From Flavobacterium turcicum (lineage in GTDB: Bacteria > Bacteroidota > Bacteroidia > Flavobacteriales > Flavobacteriaceae): a DNA stretch of 64,000 nucleotides. Each line of letters starts with the position of its first letter. The first letter of the stretch is position 1. Below the pieces are notes generated by a model. The model saw only the letters and a program-made list of their open reading frames with translations, had not been told where the DNA came from and did no database searches. A program made the translations under genes and the position numbers. The stretch covers positions 3,735 to 67,734 of the forward strand of contig NZ_JAAOBY010000004.1 of NCBI RefSeq assembly GCF_011365745.1, given 5' to 3'. Of this stretch, positions 9,602 to 18,892 are shown one piece after another.

Positions 9602-10942
9602 TTAGTTATTTATAAGTGATTTTAGTTCTCCTTTAGATTTGATTAATTGTATTTCGGCTAGTTTGTAATCTAATAACGCCGATGTGTAATTGTTTTGAGC
9701 CACAACAAGTTCACTTTCTGCTTCAAGTAAATCAGTAAGTGATGCTAAACCTTGAATGTAGTTGTTGTTGGTATTTGTTAAAACTTCTTGAGCAAGTTTT
9801 GCGTTCTCTTTTTGATTGTTGATTGATACAATACTATTTTCGATTTGCGTTTTTGCATTGCTGTATTCTAAATCCAATGCCAGTTTTGTTTCTTCCAAAT
9901 CTACTTTTATCGAAGCAAGTTTGTTACTAGCTTGGCTTACTCTTGCTTTAGTTCCAAATCCTGAAAAAATTGGTACGCGTAAATTTAAACCTACTGAAGC
10001 AAAGTCTGACCAATAAACTCCATCCGAAGGTTTTTTGAACCAAGGCATCTCTGGACCTTGACCAATGAAGTTATACCCACCCGTAAGCGATAAACTTGGA
10101 TAATAAGCCGCTTCAATAGATTTTTTTTGGTACTCCAGTAATTGTTCGTTCTTTTTAAGTAACAAATATTCTGTTCTGGTTGTTGTATCCGGAGCTAGTG
10201 AAAGTGCGCTTGGAGTAACTTCAAATTCAGTTTCTGGAATAGAAATATTCGTATCAACAGCTAAGCCCATAAAAAATTTCAAAGCGTTTTCTTGTAGTGT
10301 AACAGCGTTCAGAGTTTGTTGGCGAAGTGTATTAATGTTTGAAATACGAACTAAGGTTCTATCCAAATCAATCTTTTTGGCCAGTCCGTTATTATATTGT
10401 CCTTGTATGATGTCCTTAACTTTAAGAGTATTTTTAAGGTTGTTATCCAATACAGTTAAGTTCTGACGCGTTACGTAAACTTGGTAGTAAGCATTGGCTA
10501 CGCGCTCTATCACTTGCTCTTCAGTCAATTGTGCGTTTATTTGGTAAAACTCACGAGTAGATTTTGCCGCCTTCAAACCTATAAAAACAGCCTGGTCATA
10601 TAACGCCTGATTAAGAGAAATTCCTGCAGTTGAATTCCATTTTTGACCAAAAGCAGCTTGAATTGTAGTGCCAGGTTGACCAAAACCAGCTCCGTCAATT
10701 ACAGTAGTTTGTAAAATTGGGTTGTAGTTTAAGCTACCATTTGCTGCAATTTGAGGCAAAGCTCTTGAACGTACTTCTTGAATTTCGTACTCTCCTCTTT
10801 CAACTTGTAATCTTGCCTTTTTTGCATCGGCTTTGTTTTCAAGTGCGTACGTAATAGCATCTTTTAGGGTGAGACTTTTTATTTCTTGTGCTTGTATGCC
10901 TAAGGAAAGCAGCACGGTCATTAATATTATCGTTTTTCTCAT
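9602..10942 (-). CDS. TolC-family outer-membrane efflux channel
   Basis: 446 residues with a signal peptide (ending GIQAQ). Two TolC repeats are visible, rich in long coiled-coil helices; the second repeat carries the usual LDLEYSNAKTQIENSIVSINNQ helix and the closing pattern ALLDYKLAEIQLIKSKGEL. This is the outer-membrane duct of the tripartite pump. It is encoded between the TetR regulator (2 bp gap) and the adaptor (4 bp gap), an arrangement typical of flavobacterial efflux operons. Confidence 0.93.
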   Translation of the reverse strand: MRKTIILMTVLLSLGIQAQEIKSLTLKDAITYALENKADAKKARLQVERGEYEIQEVRSRALPQIAANGSLNYNPILQTTVIDGAGFGQPGTTIQAAFGQKWNSTAGISLNQALYDQAVFIGLKAAKSTREFYQINAQLTEEQVIERVANAYYQVYVTRQNLTVLDNNLKNTLKVKDIIQGQYNNGLAKKIDLDRTLVRISNINTLRQQTLNAVTLQENALKFFMGLAVDTNISIPETEFEVTPSALSLAPDTTTRTEYLLLKKNEQLLEYQKKSIEAAYYPSLSLTGGYNFIGQGPEMPWFKKPSDGVYWSDFASVGLNLRVPIFSGFGTKARVSQASNKLASIKVDLEETKLALDLEYSNAKTQIENSIVSINNQKENAKLAQEVLTNTNNNYIQGLASLTDLLEAESELVVAQNNYTSALLDYKLAEIQLIKSKGELKSLINN

Positions 10943-10944
10943 TT

Positions 10945-11541
10945 TTATGTAATTGGATTTAGTAAATTTCTATTTAGTTCAATAATTCCTTTTTCTGTTG
11001 CCATTGCGCGCGTATGATATTCTAAGGCTTGCATTTCAAGAGCAAAGGCTTCTCGTTCTGATTTAATGTTTTCGTTGATAGAAAATATCAATGAATAATA
11101 AAAATCAACGTAGGCATCAATATTAATTTCTTTACGGTAATATCCTTGTTCAATACCTTTAACTATGTTTCTTTTAAAACAAGCTTGGCACATTTCTATT
11201 TGTACCTGATGTACTTTTTGATACACTTCCGGATAGTGCTTTTTTAATTGATATACTGGCGAAGTATCGGTCGATTTGAACATTTCGTCAAACATGCGTC
11301 TGATTTCAAAGTTTTCTTGAATGGCATTAAAATCTTGTGAGGTAACGTTGTTTATCAAATTATTCACATCTGAATGCAGTACTTGAACACTTTCTTCTAT
11401 TAACAATTCTTTATTTGCAAAGTACTTGTAAATAGTTTTTTTTGATATGCACATTTCTCCTGCAATGTCATCCATGGTGATGCTTTTAAAACCTAGTTTT
11501 AAAAACAAATCCTTCGCTGTAGCTATAATTTTCTCTTTCAT
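10945..11541 (-). CDS. TetR/AcrR family transcriptional regulator
   Basis: 198 residues. The N-terminus is a standard TetR helix-turn-helix: KEKIIATAKDLFLKLGFKSITMDDIA then CISKKTIYKYFANKELL. The C-terminal ligand/dimer domain is divergent. It is the first gene of the efflux operon, so it very likely represses its own operon. A 32-bp inverted repeat spans the promoter region upstream (11627-11658), and the same repeat lies upstream of the neighbouring yceI gene, making both likely targets. The effector is unknown. Confidence 0.93.
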   Translation of the reverse strand: MKEKIIATAKDLFLKLGFKSITMDDIAGEMCISKKTIYKYFANKELLIEESVQVLHSDVNNLINNVTSQDFNAIQENFEIRRMFDEMFKSTDTSPVYQLKKHYPEVYQKVHQVQIEMCQACFKRNIVKGIEQGYYRKEINIDAYVDFYYSLIFSINENIKSEREAFALEMQALEYHTRAMATEKGIIELNRNLLNPIT

Positions 11542-11615
11542 GATTTGGTTTCTTTGTTGCTATAGTCGTATTAATAAAATCTTCTCTAGTTTATATGCCT
11601 AGCTTGAAAATCGGT

Positions 11616-11658
11616 GCAAATGTAATCAGGAAACTATAAAAACTAAAATAGTTTCTTG
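11616..11658 (-). promoter_or_regulatory. tetR promoter with palindromic operator, site 1
   Basis: Inverted repeat CAGGAAACTAT (11627-11637), 10-bp spacer, ATAGTTTCTTG (11648-11658), one mismatch between arms. Reading leftwards it is followed at once by TACATTTG (complement of 11617-11624), a good -7 box of the Bacteroidota TAnnTTTG type. The operator thus covers the -33/-7 spacer, as expected for repression. Confidence 0.75.
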
Positions 11659-11696
11659 TTTGTTGTTGATAATTTAACATTCATAACTACAGTTGC

Positions 11697-12218
11697 TTAA
11701 ATGCAAAATTCTAAGTTGGCAATCAATTTAATATCTTGTCCTAGTGCGATTCCGTTCGAATAATGGAATGCGTTGTAGGTAAGTCCAAAATCTTTTCTAT
11801 TGATGTTGGCTGTAATTTCAAAAGCAGCTTTTTTACTTCCGTTGTGCGCATCAACACTGATAAAAGCAGCATCTAACTCTACTGGTTTTGTTATGTTCTT
11901 GATGGTTAAATTACCTTTAAGAAAGTTAATGTTTGGAGTAACTTTTTCAAATGAAGTCGACTGAAAACTAATCAGTGGATATTCTGTCACATCAAACAAA
12001 TCATTCATTTTTAAGTGGGTATCTATTTGCTCAAGCTTACTGTGCTTGTTAGCAACATCTAGCGAAAAAGCGATTGAGGCATCTTCTAATTGGTCATCGT
12101 TCAGGTCAATATGCCCGTCAAAATTATTTACTGTTCCCGCTAAATAAGCAATTATCGAATGCCTCATTTTAATCTGTACATCAGATTGTGCTGCATCTAT
12201 TTTCCAAGTAGTTTTCAT
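11697..12218 (-). CDS. YceI family protein (lipocalin-like), cytoplasmic form
   Basis: 173 residues from the ATG at 12218 (MKTTWKIDAAQSDVQIKMRH). An in-frame ATG 36 bases upstream gives a longer form, but the family normally starts with this W.ID..HS.V.F-type strand. The YceI fold is a lipocalin-like barrel that binds isoprenoid or other amphiphilic molecules. Family features seen: HSIIAYLAGTVNNFDG, FDVTEYPLISFQSTSF, FLKGNLTIKNITKPVELD and NRKDFGLTYNA. Most YceI proteins have a signal peptide; none is present here, so it probably acts in the cytoplasm. Its promoter carries the same operator as tetR, suggesting control by that regulator together with the efflux pump. Confidence 0.88.
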   Translation of the reverse strand: MKTTWKIDAAQSDVQIKMRHSIIAYLAGTVNNFDGHIDLNDDQLEDASIAFSLDVANKHSKLEQIDTHLKMNDLFDVTEYPLISFQSTSFEKVTPNINFLKGNLTIKNITKPVELDAAFISVDAHNGSKKAAFEITANINRKDFGLTYNAFHYSNGIALGQDIKLIANLEFCI

Positions 12219-12299
12219 AATGAGGGGTTGGTTTAGGTGAAAAAATGTGCGCAATACTTTTTAAAATTCAGTTTCACGAAGCACTTTTTTTTCGATGCA

Positions 12300-12339
12300 A
12301 ATGTATATCGGAAACTTTGAATACCAAAATAGTTTCCTG
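12300..12339 (-). promoter_or_regulatory. yceI promoter with palindromic operator, site 2
   Basis: Inverted repeat TCGGAAACTTT (12308-12318), 10-bp spacer, ATAGTTTCCTG (12329-12339): same arms and same spacing as site 1. On the minus strand TTTTG, then 19 nt, then TACATTTG form a near-ideal -33/-7 promoter that the palindrome overlaps. Confidence 0.78.
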
Positions 12340-12478
12340 TGTTTTTTGATTTATTTAACATTTGAGTAACTTTAACATTTTAGCTAGTTTAAAGATTTTT
12401 GAGTTTCTTTGTGCAAGCAAAAGCTTCGGTTGCACCAAACCGCTTATTTTGCAGTTGTAACCGATAAACAAAATACGA

Positions 12479-13453
12479 ATGCACACCATTTCTCAATATC
12501 AGGAGTTTTTAGCCGACTATTTGCAATCGCAATACGAGACCAAAGAGCCAAGAAATTTATATGAACCTATTCATTATATTCTTGATTTGGGAGGTAAACG
12601 CATGCGCCCAGTGTTGACCTTAATGAGCGCTGAGATTTTTGGTGCCGATTATAAAAATGCACTTCCAGCAGCATTGGCAGTTGAGGTTTTTCATAATTTT
12701 TCGTTGGTACATGACGATATTATGGATGATGCACCTTTGCGAAGAGGAAACGAAACAGTACATGAAAAATGGAACATCAACACCGGAATTTTATCTGGTG
12801 ACGCGATGCTTATTTTGGCCTATCAATATTTTGAGCAGTACGAGCCTGTCATTTTTAGAGACTTAGCCAAGTTGTTCAGTAAAACAGCTCTTGAGGTTTG
12901 CGAAGGACAGCAATGGGATGTTGATTTCGAAGAGCGCACTGATGTTACTCTTGAGGAATACCTCAAAATGATTCAATATAAAACAGCGGTTTTAGTAGCT
13001 GCTGCCATGAAAATGGGCGCCATTATAGCTGAAACATCTGCTGAAAATGCCAATTTAATCTACGATTTTGGTTTAAATTTAGGTTTGGCTTTTCAATTGC
13101 AAGATGATTATTTAGATGCCTTTGGGAATCCGGAAACTTTCGGGAAACAAGTGGGAGGTGACATCATCGAAAATAAGAAAACCTATTTGTATCTGAAAGC
13201 GGTTGCTTTTTCTGCAGAAAAAGAAGCGCAAGAACTACGTGATTTATTCGCTGTTCAATTAGAAGATAATACCGATAAAATTGAGCGTGTAAAAGAATTA
13301 TTCAATGCTTCAGGAGCATCAAAAGCTACTCAAGACGCGATACAAGACTACACTTTTAAAGCATTTCAAATGTTAGATCAATTGAATGTTAGTGCTGATA
13401 AAAAAGCAATGCTCAAAGCATTTGGTGAAAACCTTATGGGACGAAAAGTATGA
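12479..13453 (+). CDS. Polyprenyl diphosphate synthase
   Basis: 324 residues, typical for trans-prenyltransferases. Substrate motifs: GGKRMRP (39-45), first Asp-rich motif DDIMD (79-83) followed by RRG, and second Asp-rich motif QLQDDYLDAFG with GKQVGGDI after it. The enzyme condenses isopentenyl diphosphate onto an allylic primer. Chain length (probably the long side chain of menaquinone, C30-C40) cannot be fixed by eye; position -5 before the first DDxxD is small (S75), which favours a long product. The gene is monocistronic and divergent from yceI. It is an essential housekeeping enzyme of the respiratory quinone pathway. Confidence 0.93.
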   Translation: MHTISQYQEFLADYLQSQYETKEPRNLYEPIHYILDLGGKRMRPVLTLMSAEIFGADYKNALPAALAVEVFHNFSLVHDDIMDDAPLRRGNETVHEKWNINTGILSGDAMLILAYQYFEQYEPVIFRDLAKLFSKTALEVCEGQQWDVDFEERTDVTLEEYLKMIQYKTAVLVAAAMKMGAIIAETSAENANLIYDFGLNLGLAFQLQDDYLDAFGNPETFGKQVGGDIIENKKTYLYLKAVAFSAEKEAQELRDLFAVQLEDNTDKIERVKELFNASGASKATQDAIQDYTFKAFQMLDQLNVSADKKAMLKAFGENLMGRKV

Positions 13454-13591
13454 TTTAATTTCAATGACAATTATTAATTTCAATAATTAATAGCAATGTT
13501 GGTTTTGGAAATTGTTATTTTAAGTTGAATAATAAGTAAATTGTACCTACATAATATTGAAAATTACTACGGCTATTGAAATTTTAAAAAT

Positions 13592-13945
13592 ATGTTTATA
13601 GTTCCAAAAAATACAGATTTACTTCTTGCCGAGGCCTCGGCAGATAACTTGTATTTGCAATTGGTTGAACAGCTCAATAAAGATTTTAATCTTGCCAATG
13701 AAGCGGTTGATTTTCCCAAAAGCATCACTCCAGAAGAGCTGAAAATTCAGTTGCATGAAAAAATTTACCGACTCATCCAGTATAAATTTGCCGAATATTT
13801 AAACCTGCTTTATATTATTGATGTAGCCGAAGATGAAGTTAAAAAACTAGACGGATCTGATTTGGTGCAGCTTGCAGAGCAAATTTCATTCTTAGTTTTA
13901 AAAAGAGAATGGCAAAAAGTTTGGTTCAGAAATAAGTACCGATAA
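13592..13945 (+). CDS. Conserved small hypothetical protein
   Basis: 117 residues, no signal peptide or transmembrane segment, mostly predicted helical and acidic in the middle (DVAEDEVKKLDGSDLVQLAEQ). It starts MFIVPKNTDLLLAEAS and ends with a basic, aromatic tail (REWQKVWFRNKYR). I do not recognise the family. The coding character is good: no other frame competes, and it ends 12 bp from the convergent gene at 13958. It follows the polyprenyl synthase by 138 bp and may or may not be cotranscribed with it. A cytoplasmic location is inferred. Confidence 0.7.
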   Translation: MFIVPKNTDLLLAEASADNLYLQLVEQLNKDFNLANEAVDFPKSITPEELKIQLHEKIYRLIQYKFAEYLNLLYIIDVAEDEVKKLDGSDLVQLAEQISFLVLKREWQKVWFRNKYR

Positions 13946-13957
13946 TTGTTTTTAAAC

Positions 13958-14500
13958 TTAAAAGTAAAAACGTACGAAAGGCATAAACGCACTGCCGTAT
14001 AAGTTGTTTTTATCCTCAATAACATTGTATCGAACACCTACAGTAGCATTACCAGAACGATATCCCGCACCCACAAACAAAGCTGTGTTCCAAAAATTTT
14101 CTGATGGAGTAGTATTGCCATCAAAACGAAGGTTTACACGCAGTTGCTCAACCTCTGCTGATAATTGAATTTCAGGAATTGGATTTAAAAGTCCAATAGC
14201 ACTTGCGCCATAAAGATGTGAAGTGTAGAAATCTTTTTGTCTCAAAAATTTGTATTGAAGTCCCGCACCCAAAGCGACATACTCATTTACATTATAAATG
14301 GCGCTCGGTGCAAGGACAATATCGGTAAAGCCAGTTCCAAATCCCAAACCAACAGCACCACCAAATTGTACATGATCCCAAAATTTAGGTTCATTTTGCA
14401 CGGAGGTAGTATTTTGTTGTCCAAAAACTGCGTTGCAAGAAAAAACTAAAAAAAGTAAAAAGATAGTATTGAATGTATTCAAAATGCAAGATTTAGTCAT
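13958..14500 (-). CDS. Small outer-membrane beta-barrel protein
   Basis: 180 residues from the ATG at 14500 (a TTG seven codons upstream is in frame but less likely). Signal peptide ends near CNAVFGQ. The mature part has regularly alternating strands (VQFGGAVGLGFG, YVALGAGLQYKF, TALFVGAGYRSG, VGVRYNVI) and ends ...PFVRFYF, the aromatic C-terminus typical of outer-membrane barrels. About eight strands would fit. The function is unknown. It sits divergently next to the 2-oxoglutarate dehydrogenase E1 gene, so a database name borrowed from that enzyme should not be trusted. Confidence 0.75.
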   Translation of the reverse strand: MTKSCILNTFNTIFLLFLVFSCNAVFGQQNTTSVQNEPKFWDHVQFGGAVGLGFGTGFTDIVLAPSAIYNVNEYVALGAGLQYKFLRQKDFYTSHLYGASAIGLLNPIPEIQLSAEVEQLRVNLRFDGNTTPSENFWNTALFVGAGYRSGNATVGVRYNVIEDKNNLYGSAFMPFVRFYF

Positions 14501-14572
14501 GAGTTTCTGGTTTTTTAACAATTATCAATGTAAAAGTATCTTAAAATAAATTATAAATTTATTGTATTATCG

Positions 14573-14580
14573 TACTTTTG
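14573..14580 (+). promoter_or_regulatory. Putative -7 box of sucA
   Basis: TACTTTTG matches TAnnTTTG 40 bp before the sucA ATG. No clear -33 TTG lies at the usual distance, so this is a moderate call. Confidence 0.45.
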
Positions 14581-14620
14581 CAAAACTATTTTAACAAAAA
14601 AAATATATTCACTAAATATT

Positions 14621-17392
14621 ATGGATAGGTTTTCATTTTTAAACGCAGCACACACAGAATTTTTCGCCCAGTTATACGATCAATATTTAGAGAATCCAGA
14701 TAGCGTAGAGCCAAGTTGGAGGAGTTTTTTTCAAGGTTTTGACTTTGGAATGACTAATTATAACGAAGAAAATCCTGCATCACAAATAGCAAACTTTGCC
14801 GCAAATAATGCTGATGTAAGTTTAGTTTCAGATAAAATACATAAAGAATTTAATGTTCTTAAATTAATTGACGGCTACCGTACCCGCGGACATTTGTTTA
14901 CCAAAACAAACCCAGTGCGTGAAAGACGTGTTTCCTCTCCTAATTTAGATTATACTAATTTTGGATTGTCAGTATCAGACTTAAATACGGTTTTTGATGC
15001 GGCAAAAGTCATCCATATCCAGCCATGTACTTTACAGGAAATCATCAACCATTTGGATGCGATTTACTGCCAGCATATTGGAATCGAGTATATGTATATT
15101 CGTAACCCAGAAGTAGTTTCTTGGATCCAGAATAAATTGGGTGTTAATGACAATCAACCGAAATTTTCATTAGACGAAAAGAAAAAAATCCTAAATAAAT
15201 TAAATCAAGCGGTCTCTTTCGAAAACTTTTTGCATACCAAATATGTAGGTCAAAAACGTTTTTCACTAGAAGGTGGTGAATCAATAATTCCTGCACTTGA
15301 TGCTTTGATTGAAAAAGCAGCCGAAAAAGGAGTGGAGCAGTTCGTAATGGGTATGGCGCACCGCGGACGTTTGAACGTGTTGGCAAACATCTTCGGCAAA
15401 TCGACTCAAGATATTTTCAGCGAGTTTGATGGTAAAGATTACGATCAAGAGTATTTTGATGGTGACGTAAAATACCACTTAGGTCTAACAGCTGATAAAG
15501 AAACAAGCTCAGGTAAAAAAATCAACATTAATTTGGCTCCAAACCCTTCGCATCTTGAAACAGTAGGTGCGGTTATTGAGGGAATCACAAGAGCCAAACA
15601 AGATAAATATTTCGCAGATGATTTCTCAAAAGTATTGCCAATTGCAGTACACGGAGATGCGGCTATCGCTGGTCAAGGTATTTTGTACGAAATCGTGCAA
15701 ATGGCTCAACTTGATGGTTACAAAACCGGAGGGACCATTCATATTGTAATTAACAATCAAGTAGGTTTTACAACCAATTACCAAGATGCAAGGTCATCAA
15801 CGTATTGTACGGATGTGGCAAAAGTTACCCTTTCGCCAGTACTGCACGTAAATGCTGATGATGCAGAAGCAGTAGTTCACGCTATGTCATTTGCTTTAGA
15901 TTTCAGAATGGAATTTGGTCGCGATGTATTTATTGATTTATTAGGATATAGAAAATACGGTCACAACGAAGGTGATGAACCTCGATTCACGCAGCCAGTA
16001 TTGTACAAAATCATTGCTAAACACAAAAATCCAAGAGACCTTTACATGGATAAATTACTTGCTGATGGAGTAATTGATGCTAATTATGTAAAAGGGTTGG
16101 AGCAAGAATACAAATCGGATTTAGATCAAAATTTAGAAGCTTCGCGCAAAAAAGATTTGACCATCATCACACCATTCATGCAAAACGAATGGAGCGGTTT
16201 TGAGCAAGTGTCCAATGATGTGATGCTTCAAAAATTCGATACAAAAGTCGAGAAAGCTACGCTTGATTCTATCATCGAAACCGTATCGAGCTTGCCAAAA
16301 GATAAAAAGTTCATTAACAAGATCAATAAAATCGTAACCGACAGAAAAACAGGTTACGATAACAACACCATCGATTGGGGTACTGCAGAAACACTAGCTT
16401 ACGGTTCTTTATTAACCGAAGGTTTTGATGTTCGTATTTCTGGTCAAGATGTAGAACGTGGTACTTTTTCTCACCGTCATGCAGTGGTAAAAGTCGAAGA
16501 TTCTGAGGAAGAAGTAGTTTTGTTGGATCATATCCAAAACAAAAAAGGAAATTTTCGTATCTTCAACTCTTTCCTTTCTGAGTACGGAGTTTTAGGTTTT
16601 GATTACGGATATGCATTGGCTAACCCGAACGCATTAACCATTTGGGAAGCACAGTTTGGAGATTTCTCTAACGGTGCGCAAATTATGATTGACCAATACA
16701 TTTCTTGTGGGGAAGACAAATGGAACAACCAAAACGGAATTGTATTGCTATTGCCTCACGGTTACGAAGGGCAAGGAGCAGAGCACTCTTCAGCAAGAAT
16801 GGAGCGTTACCTTCAATTGTGCGCGCGTCACAACATGTACGTAGCTGATTGTACAACTCCAGCCAACTTTTTTCACTTGTTGAGACGCCAAATGAAAACC
16901 AAATTCCGCAAACCGCTTGTGGTGTTTTCACCAAAAAGTTTGTTGCGTGACCCAAGATGTGTTTCTACCGTTGAAGAACTAGCCAACGGAGAATTCCAAG
17001 AAACCATTGATGATAACACAGTTGACAAAGCGGCTGTAAAAACATTGGTGTTCTGTACTGGTAAATTCTATTATGATATTACCGCTGAGCGCGAAAACAA
17101 CCAGCGTACTGATGTTGCAGTAGTGCGTATTGAGCAATTGTTTCCGCTACCAGTGGAGCAATTAAAAGCAATTATCGCTCAATATCCTAATGCTGATGAT
17201 TATGTTTGGGCACAAGAAGAGCCTAAAAACATGGGAGCTTATAGCTATATGTTGATGAATTTTGATTTGGTAAAATGGAGATTGGCTTCATTAAAAGCAT
17301 ATGCAGCACCAGCGGCAGGTAGTTACACCAGAGCAAAACGCCGTCATGCAGATGCCATCAGAATGGTTTTTGATAAAAATTTATTTAGATAA
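14621..17392 (+). CDS. sucA: 2-oxoglutarate dehydrogenase E1 component
   Basis: 923 residues, full length. The N-terminal segment has the family opening FLNAAHTEFFAQLYDQYLEN..SVEPSWRSFF. The thiamine diphosphate domain shows MGMAHRGRLNVL, then HGDAAIAGQG and the NNQVGFTT Mg/ThDP region. The C-terminal transketolase-like part has GTFSHRHAV and PHGYEGQGAEHSSARMER. It oxidatively decarboxylates 2-oxoglutarate and passes the succinyl group to the lipoyl arm of E2, encoded 158 bp downstream. This is a TCA cycle step in the cytoplasm. E3 is not in the window. Confidence 0.97.
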   Translation: MDRFSFLNAAHTEFFAQLYDQYLENPDSVEPSWRSFFQGFDFGMTNYNEENPASQIANFAANNADVSLVSDKIHKEFNVLKLIDGYRTRGHLFTKTNPVRERRVSSPNLDYTNFGLSVSDLNTVFDAAKVIHIQPCTLQEIINHLDAIYCQHIGIEYMYIRNPEVVSWIQNKLGVNDNQPKFSLDEKKKILNKLNQAVSFENFLHTKYVGQKRFSLEGGESIIPALDALIEKAAEKGVEQFVMGMAHRGRLNVLANIFGKSTQDIFSEFDGKDYDQEYFDGDVKYHLGLTADKETSSGKKININLAPNPSHLETVGAVIEGITRAKQDKYFADDFSKVLPIAVHGDAAIAGQGILYEIVQMAQLDGYKTGGTIHIVINNQVGFTTNYQDARSSTYCTDVAKVTLSPVLHVNADDAEAVVHAMSFALDFRMEFGRDVFIDLLGYRKYGHNEGDEPRFTQPVLYKIIAKHKNPRDLYMDKLLADGVIDANYVKGLEQEYKSDLDQNLEASRKKDLTIITPFMQNEWSGFEQVSNDVMLQKFDTKVEKATLDSIIETVSSLPKDKKFINKINKIVTDRKTGYDNNTIDWGTAETLAYGSLLTEGFDVRISGQDVERGTFSHRHAVVKVEDSEEEVVLLDHIQNKKGNFRIFNSFLSEYGVLGFDYGYALANPNALTIWEAQFGDFSNGAQIMIDQYISCGEDKWNNQNGIVLLLPHGYEGQGAEHSSARMERYLQLCARHNMYVADCTTPANFFHLLRRQMKTKFRKPLVVFSPKSLLRDPRCVSTVEELANGEFQETIDDNTVDKAAVKTLVFCTGKFYYDITAERENNQRTDVAVVRIEQLFPLPVEQLKAIIAQYPNADDYVWAQEEPKNMGAYSYMLMNFDLVKWRLASLKAYAAPAAGSYTRAKRRHADAIRMVFDKNLFR

Positions 17393-17408
17393 TAAGGAGC
17401 TATTTCCT

Positions 17409-17474
17409 GCTCTACGCTAAATCTTTTCCTAGCTAAAGAAGCTAGAAAAAGGATATCGCTTCGATCAGGGCTAG
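17409..17474. repeat. Dispersed intergenic hairpin element, copy A
   Basis: Pattern CGCTnnATCTTTT, a short inner hairpin (CTAGCT/AGCTAG here), then AAAAAGGAT, CGCTTCGATC. Copies with the same order of blocks lie at 37141-37207 and 54072-54138. The outer ATCTTTT/AAAAGGAT blocks can pair around the inner hairpin. It sits inside the sucA-sucB gap. Confidence 0.6.
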
Positions 17475-17550
17475 AAAAAATCCAAGCACTGCTCACAAGA
17501 GGTGCAATAACAAGAAAAAAATTAAAATTCATAATTTAAAATAATAGAAC

Positions 17551-18804
17551 ATGATTTTAGAAATGAAAGTCCCATCGCCAGGGGAATCAATAAAAGAAGT
17601 TGAAATTGCAACTTGGTTAGTTAAAGACGGAGATTATGTAGAAAAAGACCAAGCGATTGCTGAGGTTGATTCAGACAAAGCTACATTAGAATTGCCTGCT
17701 GAAGCGAGCGGAATCATTACTTTAAAAGCAGAAGAAGGCGATGCAGTAGCAGTTGGCGCTGTTGTGTGCCATATCGATACTGCTGCAGCAAAACCAGACG
17801 GTGCTGCACCAGCTCCAGTAGCACCAGCTCCTGTTGAAGAGACCCGAGGCGCAGCCGAATCGAGCGCAGCTAAAAAAGTGGAGGCTGCGCCTGCACCAGT
17901 TGCAGCTCCAGCGGCAACAACATACGCTTCAGGTACGACATCTCCAGCAGCAAGAAAAATATTAGACGAAAAAAATATAGCTCCAGAATCCATAACAGGA
18001 ACAGGTAAAGCAGGAAGAATCACTAAGGAAGATGCTGTAAATGCAGTGCCTTCTATGGGAACGCCTACAGGTGGATCTCGTGGTACAGAGCGTACTAAAT
18101 TATCAATGTTACGCCGTAAAGTAGCAGAGCGATTAGTAGCTGCTAAAAACGAAACGGCCATGTTGACTACTTTTAACGAAGTAAACATGACGCCAATAAA
18201 CTTGATTCGTAACGAGTATAAAGATGCTTTTAAAGCAAAACATGGTGGTGTAAGTTTAGGATACATGTCGTTTTTTACAAAAGCGGTAACTAGAGCATTG
18301 CAATTGTATCCAGATGTAAACTCTATGATGGATGGCGATTACAAAGTAGCTTACGATTTCTGCGATATTTCTATTGCTGTATCTGGACCAAAAGGTTTAA
18401 TGGTACCAGTAGTTCGTAACGCGGAGAATTTAACTTTCCGTGGTGTTGAAGCTGAAATTAAGCGTTTGGCTTTAAGAGCGCGTGACGGTCAAATCACTGT
18501 AGATGATATGACAGGTGGAACATTTACAATCACTAATGGTGGTGTATTTGGTTCTATGTTATCAACTCCAATCATCAACCCACCACAATCAGGAATTTTA
18601 GGAATGCACAACATTATTGAGCGTCCAATTGCTGTAAATGGTAAAGTTGAAATTCACCCAATGATGTATGTGGCACTTTCTTATGACCACAGAATTATTG
18701 ATGGCCGTGAGTCTGTAGGTTTCTTGGTAGCTGTTAAAGAAGCTTTAGAAAACCCAATGGAATTATTGATGGATAACAATCCTAAAAAGGCTTTAGAACT
18801 ATAG
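17551..18804 (+). CDS. sucB: Dihydrolipoyl succinyltransferase (E2 of 2-oxoglutarate dehydrogenase)
   Basis: 417 residues. N-terminal lipoyl domain (1-75) with the lipoylated Lys in [13 protein letters not shown] long Ala/Pro linker follows (about 80-130), then a peripheral subunit-binding domain ([27 protein letters not shown]) and the catalytic acyltransferase domain ending in [16 protein letters not shown], whose His and Asp are the active site. The core carries the 2-oxoglutarate-type sequence [31 protein letters not shown], so succinyl rather than acetyl transfer is expected. It is cotranscribed with sucA and followed by a strong terminator. Confidence 0.96.
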   Translation: MILEMKVPSPGESIKEVEIATWLVKDGDYVEKDQAIAEVDSDKATLELPAEASGIITLKAEEGDAVAVGAVVCHIDTAAAKPDGAAPAPVAPAPVEETRGAAESSAAKKVEAAPAPVAAPAATTYASGTTSPAARKILDEKNIAPESITGTGKAGRITKEDAVNAVPSMGTPTGGSRGTERTKLSMLRRKVAERLVAAKNETAMLTTFNEVNMTPINLIRNEYKDAFKAKHGGVSLGYMSFFTKAVTRALQLYPDVNSMMDGDYKVAYDFCDISIAVSGPKGLMVPVVRNAENLTFRGVEAEIKRLALRARDGQITVDDMTGGTFTITNGGVFGSMLSTPIINPPQSGILGMHNIIERPIAVNGKVEIHPMMYVALSYDHRIIDGRESVGFLVAVKEALENPMELLMDNNPKKALEL

Positions 18805-18827
18805 TTTTAAAGTTTTAGAATAAATAA

Positions 18828-18866
18828 AAAATCCTGTTTAGTGTTTCTAAACAGGATTTTTTATTT
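18828..18866 (+). terminator. Terminator after sucB
   Basis: 13-bp perfect stem AAAATCCTGTTTA (18828-18840) / TAAACAGGATTTT (18848-18860), 7-nt loop, T run after it. Confidence 0.9.
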
Positions 18867-18892
18867 ATTTGTAATACTAACTACTACTATTT

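Noticed and set aside
17634..18266. 210-codon frame antisense to the E2 lipoyl/linker region
   Set aside because: A by-product of Ala/Pro-rich codons in the linker; no start context or family match.
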